Assembly: GCF_013215345.1 (NCBI RefSeq) | Contig: NZ_JABSOV010000045.1 | Span: forward strand, 1 to 32,181 | Direction of reading: 5' to 3' | DNA from: Colwellia sp. | GTDB lineage: Bacteria > Pseudomonadota > Gammaproteobacteria > Enterobacterales > Alteromonadaceae | Length of the DNA: 32,181 bases | In this document: positions 17,946 through 25,149 of the stretch, one piece after another | Layout of the letters: every line of letters starts with the position of its first letter | Position numbering within the stretch: position 1 is the stretch's first letter | Notes under the pieces: generated by a model | The model's database searches: none | Seen by the model: the letters and a program-made list of their open reading frames with translations, nothing else | Told to the model about the DNA's origin: nothing | Translations under genes and position numbers: made by a program

Positions 17946-18788
17946 CTAACTATTCACTGCCTGCTTTACTTTATCTTTATAACTGCGACTCACTTTTAAT
18001 TCTTTACCATTTTTCAATACGAGAAAATACTCGCCATTGACTTGGCTGCAAAATTTTTCAATCACCTTCTTGTTCACTATGGTCGATCTATGATTGCGGA
18101 TAAATTGTTTGGGATCTAAACACGCTTCTAATTCTTTCATGGTTTTTCTAAGGATATAGGTGTTTTCTCGTAAAGTATTTTGCTTAGTTTCCAAGGTGTG
18201 AACACACATATAATCACCGGCAGCATCAATCCAAAGAATATCTTTTACCGGCACACGATTCACTTCACCAGCATCCTTAATTGCCAAGACATCGGAATAG
18301 CTAGATAAGGTTAATTCTTGATTGTTCTCTAATTCTGCTAATATTTTCTGGTAATCATTACCGGTAACATCACTCACTAAACGCACTAATTTCGATTTAT
18401 GTGCGCTATCAGCACTGCTTTTAAAGTATTGTTGTACTTTTTCAATGGTCTGCTCAAGTCTTTCTTCGTCGGCTGGTTTTAAAATATAATCCAACGCATG
18501 CACTTCAAAAGCCTTTAATGCGTATTGATCATATGCGGTAACAAAGACCACGACAGGCATACTTAATCCCTGCTCAATAATACTTTCAAGTACCTGAAAA
18601 CCATTAAGACCAGGCATTTGAATATCAAGAAACATTAGATCGACTTGATAAGCCCGTATGGCTTCTAATGCCTCTCTACCGTTACAACATTGCTCAATAA
18701 CATTAATATCATCGTGAGCTTGTAAACGTATAGCTAAACCTTTACGAGCCAGTGGTTCATCATCAACAATAATGGTTGATAGTGACAT
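17946..18788 (-). CDS. LytTR-type response regulator
   Basis: The 280-residue protein has a receiver domain (about 3-120) with acidic pocket Asp9/Asp10, phosphoacceptor Asp55 in LMFLDIQMPG, Thr84 and Lys104 (YILKPA). After a linker of about 50 residues comes a LytTR DNA-binding domain (about 178-278; VKDILWIDAAGDYMCVHT and FIRNHRSTIVNKKVIEKF). It belongs to the AlgR/LytR/YehT class. AGGGA seven bases before the ATG supports the start. The kinase gene lies 76 bp upstream on the same strand, so the two form a two-component operon. The target genes and the signal are not apparent. Confidence 0.93.
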   Translation of the reverse strand: MSLSTIIVDDEPLARKGLAIRLQAHDDINVIEQCCNGREALEAIRAYQVDLMFLDIQMPGLNGFQVLESIIEQGLSMPVVVFVTAYDQYALKAFEVHALDYILKPADEERLEQTIEKVQQYFKSSADSAHKSKLVRLVSDVTGNDYQKILAELENNQELTLSSYSDVLAIKDAGEVNRVPVKDILWIDAAGDYMCVHTLETKQNTLRENTYILRKTMKELEACLDPKQFIRNHRSTIVNKKVIEKFCSQVNGEYFLVLKNGKELKVSRSYKDKVKQAVNS

Positions 18789-18864
18789 AAAAAATCCCTA
18801 AGTTATTAGTTCCGGTAAACAACAGCGCAGTGCTAACCTATGTGAACAATTTATATTGTTATTA

Positions 18865-19941
18865 TTAGCTTAGCTCAAATGGCATACGTATATTTACTTT
18901 AACACCTGAAGGTTGGTTATGGGAAACAACTAACGAAAATTTTTCATGGTATAAAGCTTGTAGACGTTCACGGGTATTGACTAAACCGACACCACTTTCT
19001 CGGTGTAAATTGCCATTAATAATATCTGCTCCGGGTCCATTATCAGCGACTTCAATTAACAAGTCGTTGGCAAAGCGCTGTACCGAAATAGTAATTTTCC
19101 CACCCTGCTCTTGTACCGCAATGGCATGTTTTATCGCATTTTCAGCTAAGGGCTGTAAAATCATACTCGGCACTAAGGCTGCTTGGCAATCATCATTTAT
19201 TTGAAAATCTAGCTGTAACCTGTCTTCAAATCGTACTTGCTCTATCGCCAAGTACAGTTGTACAGCTTGTATTTCAGTTTGTAAACTGACTTTTTTTAAT
19301 GGGTCTTTATCCAATGAGTAGCGGAGAAATTCACTGAGTTTGGTCACCATGGAATTAGCGGTTTTATTTTCTTCCACCAAAATAAGCGTTGAAATAGCAT
19401 TAAGGGTATTGAACAAGAAATGAGGATTCAATTGATAGCGCAACATTTTTAACTGTGCTTGATGTGCCACAGCATTCGCTTTTAACACATTTTGTTTTTC
19501 TATTTGCAGCATTTGATAGTATTTACTACCAAAATATAAACCACTCCAACTTAAAATAATGTAAAAAGACCCTAACGTTGAGCGGGTATACATATACCAA
19601 AACTTAGGTTCATAGCCGTGTTTATAAATTTCCCAAAAATTAATATTTTTAACTATTTGCCATAATACGCCAGTGAAATAGGATGACAGTATCACTACTA
19701 GGGCAATTTTAATGGGAGGAAAGTTCCACGCCTTTCGATAAATATAACGCAGCGGTACAGTAAACAACCAACCGGCATAAGCATTAAGAAAGATAATTAT
19801 CACAAATATATCACGCAAATCATGCTGTAATGAGCCAAGATAATGCACAAATGCAAAGCCAAACCAGCCCGCAGTGTGTGCTAGCCAAAATAAGCGATTT
19901 CTATTTTCTAGTAATTCTTTCCAATTCACAAAAGTAACCAT
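18865..19941 (-). CDS. LytS/YehU-type membrane sensor histidine kinase
   Basis: The 358-residue protein has about four membrane segments in the first 140 residues (roughly 20-36, 44-64, 78-97 and 122-139) with no large outside loop, then a HisKA_7TM-independent His_kinase domain of the PF06580 type. The phosphoacceptor is His174 in QLNPHFLFNTLNAI. The ATP-binding region has LAENAIKHA (265-273), DNGPG (300-304) and GVGLVNTRERL (317-327). It is followed by its LytTR partner. No Shine-Dalgarno sequence precedes the ATG, so the start could be slightly different. The membrane part gives no clue to the ligand. Confidence 0.92.
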   Translation of the reverse strand: MVTFVNWKELLENRNRLFWLAHTAGWFGFAFVHYLGSLQHDLRDIFVIIIFLNAYAGWLFTVPLRYIYRKAWNFPPIKIALVVILSSYFTGVLWQIVKNINFWEIYKHGYEPKFWYMYTRSTLGSFYIILSWSGLYFGSKYYQMLQIEKQNVLKANAVAHQAQLKMLRYQLNPHFLFNTLNAISTLILVEENKTANSMVTKLSEFLRYSLDKDPLKKVSLQTEIQAVQLYLAIEQVRFEDRLQLDFQINDDCQAALVPSMILQPLAENAIKHAIAVQEQGGKITISVQRFANDLLIEVADNGPGADIINGNLHRESGVGLVNTRERLQALYHEKFSLVVSHNQPSGVKVNIRMPFELS

Positions 19942-20013
19942 TTAAAGGATGCTATAAGCAAGTATGCGCTAATAATTAAATGATTTCATTGCCTTTGACC
20001 TTGGGAAACTAGC

Positions 20014-20053
20014 GACTTATCGCATAATAAGCATAATAAGTAGCCGATAAGTC
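20014..20053. repeat. inverted repeat with internal direct repeats upstream of the kinase gene
   Basis: GACTTATCG (20014-20022) and CGATAAGTC (20045-20053) are perfect inverted repeats. The loop holds the nine-base direct repeat GCATAATAA twice. It lies 73 bp before the histidine kinase start and might be a binding site or a short hairpin; no T-tract follows. Confidence 0.5.
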
Positions 20054-20197
20054 ATCTTATATTTTAGCACTGACGACATGGTTCCTAAGGCATGACCATT
20101 AGGCTCAAAGATAGGCTATCACCGATTAAGAGCCATCTCACATGCCCGACAAAACATTTTGACTAGTGGGTAAATAACACTCTGTCAGGATATAGAC

Positions 20198-20548
20198 CTA
20201 ACAAGATAACATTGGCCCTAAATGCTGACCACCGAGCAAATGCATATGAATGTGATAAACCTCCTGGCCGCCATCACTATTACAATTGATAATTAAACGA
20301 TAACCACTTTCATCAATACCCTCCTCTTTGGCTAGTTTTTTAGCAACCGTAATCATACGCCCTAAGGTCAACTCATCTTCGCTAGTTACATCATTAATTG
20401 TGGCAATGAGTTTATTAGGCACGATTAAAATATGACTATCGACTCTAGGAGAAATGTCTCTAAAGGCGGTAACGAGTTCATCTTGATATAACAATGGCGT
20501 GGGAATTTCTTGGCGAATAATTTTGGAAAAAATGGTTTCTTCACTCAT
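20198..20548 (-). CDS. hinT: HIT-family nucleotide hydrolase (HinT-like)
   Basis: The 116-residue protein has the HIT motif H-x-H-x-H at 99-103 in [12 protein letters not shown], with His101 the expected nucleophile. The N-terminal [18 protein letters not shown] and central [15 protein letters not shown] match HinT, a purine nucleoside phosphoramidase. It is a single gene flanked by an untranslated region on each side and divergent from the next gene. The short C-terminus ([11 protein letters not shown]) is usual for this branch. The cellular role of HinT is not well defined. Confidence 0.92.
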   Translation of the reverse strand: MSEETIFSKIIRQEIPTPLLYQDELVTAFRDISPRVDSHILIVPNKLIATINDVTSEDELTLGRMITVAKKLAKEEGIDESGYRLIINCNSDGGQEVYHIHMHLLGGQHLGPMLSC

Positions 20549-20691
20549 AGCAGTATCTCTATAAAGGTTCTATACAAATGTACTGCTAGTTTACCGCCAA
20601 ATAAATATAAATCACCTCTTTACTACACTTTATTGACCTTAATCAACACCCTAGATGGTACAACTATGGCAAGCTTATTGATTCTAAAAGG

Positions 20692-21792
20692 ATGTTACCT
20701 CAAACAAAAAATAACCTAGGCAATACTATGGATATAGATTTTAGTGAAATTAACTACTTAAACGATCCAACATGGCAAGATTTGCATGCGAATTACGAAC
20801 AGTTCCTTTTATCGATGACAGGCCCAACTGTTATTGATGTATCGGGGGAAAATCAAGAAAAGTTCCGGGTATTTACCACACTACTCCATGGTAATGAGCC
20901 TTCGGGTTTAATTGCCATGCATCGCTATTTAACTGAAGTTTTGCCGCAAGAACAACCCGAGAGCAACTTACGTTTTATTATCTGCTCGGTGGAAGCCGCT
21001 ACTGCTCGCCCTCTTTTTAGCCGACGCTATATTGAAGGAGGGATGGATATTAACCGCTGTTTTGGTAAAAACTGCTCTTTTGAATGTCTCCAGGGACAAA
21101 GAGGTTATTGTCAGCGAGCATCATTGATTGAACGGGCGATTAAAGAGGTCGAGCCAGAAATGGTGATCGACCTTCATAATTCGTCAAGCTCAGGACCAAC
21201 CTTTGCGGTTAGTTCAGTGGTGACTACGGAAACCTTATCTCTGGCTTCACTTTTTTGCCAAACGCTAATTTTATCCGATTTAACTATGGGCTCGATAATG
21301 GAGCAAGATTTTAATTGCCCATTTATTACTATTGAATGCGGCGGTTGCCAAGACGAACAAGCCCATGAAATTGCTTTTTCCGGCATTAGCCTAGTAGCCA
21401 GCTGTGAGAATATTGGCTATATCCACCAAGAAAAGCCGGTAGAAGTCATTTATCGACCGTTAAGGTTGCAACTAAAACCAGCAACAGAACTCTCTTACGC
21501 GCAACATGACGAAGGCTATAGTGGCGTTACTTTGAAAGACAATATTGAGTGTTTTAATTTTGGCAGTGCTCACCAAGATGAAATGCTAGGTTGGATTGAT
21601 GGTAATGGCTTAGATAATTTACAACTTATTGATAAAAGTGGTGCTAACGTCTTAAACGAGTATTTTTATGCCCGTGAAAATCAGTTAGTTTGCCGGCATA
21701 ACCTGAGACTTTTTAAAGCAACAACCAATAAAAACACCGCGATAAATGACTGCTTGTTTTATGTAGTTAAGCTCATTCCAGCAGAATTATAA
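20692..21792 (+). CDS. succinylglutamate desuccinylase/aspartoacylase-family zinc hydrolase
   Basis: The 366-residue protein has the AstE/AspA signature: HGNEPSG with zinc ligands His66 and Glu69, the substrate-binding DINR at 119-122, and DLHNSSSSGPTFAV with third zinc ligand His162. These enzymes cleave N-acyl amino acids or related amides; the substrate here is unknown, and no arginine-degradation genes are nearby. An unusual cysteine group (Cys123, 128, 132, 140) follows DINR. The first ATG is directly against AAAAGG, too close for normal use. Met13 at 20728 is an alternative start with a weak AGG seven bases before it. No signal peptide is visible, so it is probably cytoplasmic. Confidence 0.83.
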   Translation: MLPQTKNNLGNTMDIDFSEINYLNDPTWQDLHANYEQFLLSMTGPTVIDVSGENQEKFRVFTTLLHGNEPSGLIAMHRYLTEVLPQEQPESNLRFIICSVEAATARPLFSRRYIEGGMDINRCFGKNCSFECLQGQRGYCQRASLIERAIKEVEPEMVIDLHNSSSSGPTFAVSSVVTTETLSLASLFCQTLILSDLTMGSIMEQDFNCPFITIECGGCQDEQAHEIAFSGISLVASCENIGYIHQEKPVEVIYRPLRLQLKPATELSYAQHDEGYSGVTLKDNIECFNFGSAHQDEMLGWIDGNGLDNLQLIDKSGANVLNEYFYARENQLVCRHNLRLFKATTNKNTAINDCLFYVVKLIPAEL

Positions 21793-21921
21793 CCGGTTTA
21801 ACGGGCATACTAAGATGTTTATTAAAGGGTATGCTGTTGAATTATTACTCTTTGTTATTAAGTAGACAAAACCAAGGTGACTGTTTAGAATTAAGCGTTT
21901 TTCACATTCTCTGGTACCCTT

Positions 21922-23403
21922 ATGTCTCGCTCAAAGTTTAATTTGAAACTTAATTTAAAGTTAAGTTCAAAAGTGTATAACTCGAAATTATTTAGCCCTA
22001 AATTATCAACCACCTTGCTCTCGACATTTGCCTTACTGAGCTGTGTTGGTCTAGCAACTAATAATGCCTTTGCTGCCAATAGCGAGCAAAATGCACAGGT
22101 AAGTCAACAAGGCCTACCGAAAAATATCATTATGGTTGTTGCCGATGGCATGGGGCCAGCTTATACCTCAGCATATAGATACTTTAACGATGATCCTTCA
22201 ACAGCTGAAATAGAGCAAACCGTTTTTGAAAGACATCTAAAAGGTCTTAGCAGTACATACCCGGCACCCGTTTCAGGTTATGTGACTGACTCTGCCGCCG
22301 GTGCAACAGCACTGGCTACCGGAGTAAAAAGCTATAATGGCGCCATTAGTGTAGATGTAAATAAAAAACCATTACTAACCGTGCTTGAATGGGCGAAGCA
22401 ACAAGGCAAAAAGACCGGCGTGGTAGTCACTTCTCGTATTAACCATGCCACACCCGCTTCTTACTTATCGCACAATGAAAGTCGAAGAAATTATGATGAG
22501 TTAGCTAATAGTTATATTGATAACGGTATCAAAGCAGATGTCTACTTTGGTGGCGGCTGGACCAACTATATTCGCGACGATCGCAATATCGTTAATGAAT
22601 TTAAACAAGCGGGCTTTCAATATATTGACAGTTACTCACAGTTAGCTGGACTAGAAAATGATAAACCGGTTTTGGGTTTATTTGCAGACTTTGGCTTGCC
22701 TTGGGCACTGGATGACAGTAATAAACACCGACTAGCCATGATGACAAAAGCAGCTACCGGACAACTTAAAAATGACGCCGGATTTTTTATGCTCGTTGAA
22801 GCGAGCCAAATTGATTGGGGTGGACATGATAATAATATTGCCACAGCCATGCATGAGATGGACGATCTTGCTAAATTAATGGAGTATCTAGAAGTATTCG
22901 TTGAGAAAAACCCCGATACCTTAGTGGTATTAACGGCGGATCACAGCACTGGCGGTTTTACCTTAGCGGCTAATAAAGAATATCGCTGGGATCCAGAAGT
23001 GTTACGCACAATGGTACATTCACCAGCAACAATAGCTAAAAAAATCATCGCTAAAGACCAGCTAAATCATAAGGAAATTAATCAGTGGCTTAACTTTGAG
23101 TTAAACACAGAGGAATTCCAGCATATAACTGAGATTGACTCTAGCCATCAGCAAGCCAAGGCACAGTATTTATTACTTAGTGCGACAGAAAAAACAGAGA
23201 AAAAGGCGCCTGAACTTAAAGAGTTCTATCGCCGAGCAATATTAGCAATCATTGATAAACGCACTAATACTGGCTGGACCACTTCAGGTCATACCGGAAT
23301 AGATGTGCCGGTATTTGCATTTGGTAAACACAGCGAACAGTTTAGCGGCCAATTAGATAATACCGATATCGCTAAGAAGATTTTCACCTTATTAGGCAAG
23401 TAA
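21922..23403 (+). CDS. phoA: alkaline phosphatase, PhoA family, cold-adapted Vibrio-type active site
   Basis: The 493-residue secreted phosphomonoesterase begins with a long basic N-region and a hydrophobic segment (about 30-48) ending AFA-AN, a signal peptidase I site near 51. Active-site residues are visible: metal ligand Asp75 (ADGMGP), nucleophile Ser124 (TDSAAGATALATG), Asp298 and His302 (IDWGGHDNN), Asp340 and His341 (LTADHSTGG) and His457 (TSGHTG). The positions equal to E. coli Asp153 and Lys328 are His175 (INHATPAS) and Trp299, the pair found in Vibrio alkaline phosphatase. It would act in the periplasm to release phosphate. No clear Pho box or good ribosome binding site was found upstream. 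Confidence 0.93.
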   Translation: MSRSKFNLKLNLKLSSKVYNSKLFSPKLSTTLLSTFALLSCVGLATNNAFAANSEQNAQVSQQGLPKNIIMVVADGMGPAYTSAYRYFNDDPSTAEIEQTVFERHLKGLSSTYPAPVSGYVTDSAAGATALATGVKSYNGAISVDVNKKPLLTVLEWAKQQGKKTGVVVTSRINHATPASYLSHNESRRNYDELANSYIDNGIKADVYFGGGWTNYIRDDRNIVNEFKQAGFQYIDSYSQLAGLENDKPVLGLFADFGLPWALDDSNKHRLAMMTKAATGQLKNDAGFFMLVEASQIDWGGHDNNIATAMHEMDDLAKLMEYLEVFVEKNPDTLVVLTADHSTGGFTLAANKEYRWDPEVLRTMVHSPATIAKKIIAKDQLNHKEINQWLNFELNTEEFQHITEIDSSHQQAKAQYLLLSATEKTEKKAPELKEFYRRAILAIIDKRTNTGWTTSGHTGIDVPVFAFGKHSEQFSGQLDNTDIAKKIFTLLGK

Positions 23404-23431
23404 AGATAATAAGAGAGATAATTTATGGTAC

Positions 23432-23470
23432 AAAAAAGCAGATAAGCGCAATGAGACATGCTTTATCTGC
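23432..23470 (-). terminator. terminator after the cystathionine beta-lyase gene
   Basis: On the minus strand GCAGATAA (complement of 23463-23470) pairs with TTATCTGC (complement of 23438-23445) and is followed by six Ts (complement of 23432-23437). It begins 38 bp after the stop of the minus-strand gene. On the plus strand the T-tract is poor, so phoA termination here is less sure. Confidence 0.78.
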
Positions 23471-23508
23471 CTGTTTACCTATTTCTCAGTCAATGATTTT
23501 AAAGACAC

Positions 23509-24690
23509 TTAACTCTTAGCAAGTACTTGATTAAAGCGTGCAAAGCCCGCTTCAAGGTCGCTGATTAAATCATCAACATCCTCTAAACCAATGTGAAGAC
23601 GAATTAAAGGGAACTCACAATCAAACGTGGTCGCACTTCGAATAGCATTTACATTGCTAATCCCCAAAATCAAACTTTCAAAACCGCCCCATGAATAGCC
23701 CATTTTAAAATGGTCTAAGCCATCTAAAAACGCGGTTAATGCCACTTTATTGCCACAATTAAGTACAAAAGAAAATAAGCCATTAGCGCCGTTAAAGTCC
23801 CGTTTGAAAAATTCATGACCAGGACAAGACTCAAAAGCCGGATGAAGAATTTTAGCCACTTCCGGTCGCGACTCTAACCAATTGGCAACGGTGAGTGCAC
23901 TTTGTTGATGTTGCTTTAACCTAACCCCAAGAGTACGAATACCGCGCAGCGCCAAATATAAATCATCCGGGGAAGTACACTGGCCCATCAAATAACTGTA
24001 ATCACGCAGTTGTGGCCAATATTTCTCTACCGCCGTTGCTGTGCCAAGCATGACATCAGAATGACCGACAATGTATTTAGTAGCCGCTTGTACGCTAACA
24101 TCAACGCCATAATCAAAGGGTTGAAAGTTAATACCGGCACTCCAAGTATTATCGAGCATAACAATACAATCATGTTTATGAGCAACTGCGCTAATGGCAG
24201 GTACGTCTTGTACTTCCATGGTAATTGAACCTGGAGACTCTAAAAAAATAAGACGGGTGTTATCTTGGATCAGCGCTTCAATTCCAGCACCTAACATAGG
24301 ATCATAATAGGTAGTGGTAACCCCTATTTTAGCTAATATTTTATCGCAATAATCACGGGTAGGCTCATAAGCACTATCAACCATTAAAATATGATCACCT
24401 TGCTGGACAAAAGCGAGAATTGCATTGGTAATAGCCGCAGTACCCGATGGGTATAATGCACAACCAGCACCGCCCTCTAACTCGGTCATAGCATCACTAA
24501 AAGCAAAAGCTGTGGTGGTGCCACGGCGACCATAAACCATGGTTTGATTATGTCGGTTAGCAACGGCATGATTCATTTCGGCTACCGTATTAAAGACAAC
24601 CGTTGAGGCCCGGGTAACTGAAGGGTTTACCACACCCTTAGTCCATTTAGCACTTCGTCCAGCATTTACTATTTTAGTATCTTGTTTCAT
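23509..24690 (-). CDS. metC: cystathionine beta-lyase
   Basis: This PLP enzyme of the Cys/Met metabolism family has 393 residues from the chosen start. The PLP lysine is Lys205 in SVQAATKYIVGHSDVMLG, with LYPSGTAAI at 79-87 and LDNTWSAG at 179-186. The TWSAG and YGRRGTTT motifs point to MetC, which cleaves cystathionine to homocysteine, pyruvate and ammonia, rather than MetB. Two ATGs are close together; I chose the second (24688-24690) because GGAAG lies five bases before it, while nothing precedes the first (24702). No other methionine gene is in the window. Confidence 0.9.
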   Translation of the reverse strand: MKQDTKIVNAGRSAKWTKGVVNPSVTRASTVVFNTVAEMNHAVANRHNQTMVYGRRGTTTAFAFSDAMTELEGGAGCALYPSGTAAITNAILAFVQQGDHILMVDSAYEPTRDYCDKILAKIGVTTTYYDPMLGAGIEALIQDNTRLIFLESPGSITMEVQDVPAISAVAHKHDCIVMLDNTWSAGINFQPFDYGVDVSVQAATKYIVGHSDVMLGTATAVEKYWPQLRDYSYLMGQCTSPDDLYLALRGIRTLGVRLKQHQQSALTVANWLESRPEVAKILHPAFESCPGHEFFKRDFNGANGLFSFVLNCGNKVALTAFLDGLDHFKMGYSWGGFESLILGISNVNAIRSATTFDCEFPLIRLHIGLEDVDDLISDLEAGFARFNQVLAKS

Positions 24691-24734
24691 AATCACTTCC
24701 ATTGGAAAAACTCAGCTTTAGCAGAATAAATATT

Positions 24735-24999
24735 ATACCAATCGGACTAATTAACTGATCACTTAGCGAGAATTAAAAGGCTTAGAGGCAAGACATTGAT
24801 TGAAGAGAATGGTTATTCCCTTGTCAAAATCAATAACGCCGCATGTAAGCCTTTTAAACTCGTCCTTCGGGAACTCGTTAGTAAACTGATAACGTCACAA
24901 AATGAATGAAATATAGAATAACTATGTTTAACACATTTTGCTTGTTCTAAGCTCACTAACGTAGTTCTAAGTTGGTCAGTTAATCAATCCGTTTGCTAT
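24735..24999. mobile_element. structured 265-bp inverted-repeat element
   Basis: The outer ends, 24735-24762 and 24971-24999, are inverted repeats that agree at 22 of the first 27 positions (left end ATACCAATCGGACTAATTAA). Two further arms lie inside: TTAAAAGGCTTA (24773-24784) with 24846-24857, and GAACTCGTTAGT (24871-24882) with 24955-24967. The second arm contains nested CAAAATG/CATTTTG (24898-24904/24934-24940) and ATAG/CTAT (24913-24916/24922-24925). The whole can fold as a three-way junction. There is no open frame. It fills most of the 459-bp gap between metC and polB; the rest shows nothing I can name. A MITE or a repeated structured RNA gene are both possible. Confidence 0.65.
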
Positions 25000-25149
25000 C
25001 AGTTCAGCTATCTAGCCATCTAAAATTTTTTATAAAGTAGTTATAACCTGATTAAAGCTTACTGGCTAGAAATTGTTAATATAAATTGAAAATAAATGTC
25101 TAATTAAATGCAATTAAAATAAAAAACGATAGCAGCCATTAAATAGCCT

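Noticed and set aside
21922-22080. Lipoprotein signal (LLSC) in the alkaline phosphatase
   Set aside because: Leucine at position -2 is atypical of a lipobox, and a better signal peptidase I site (AFA-AN) follows 11 residues later.
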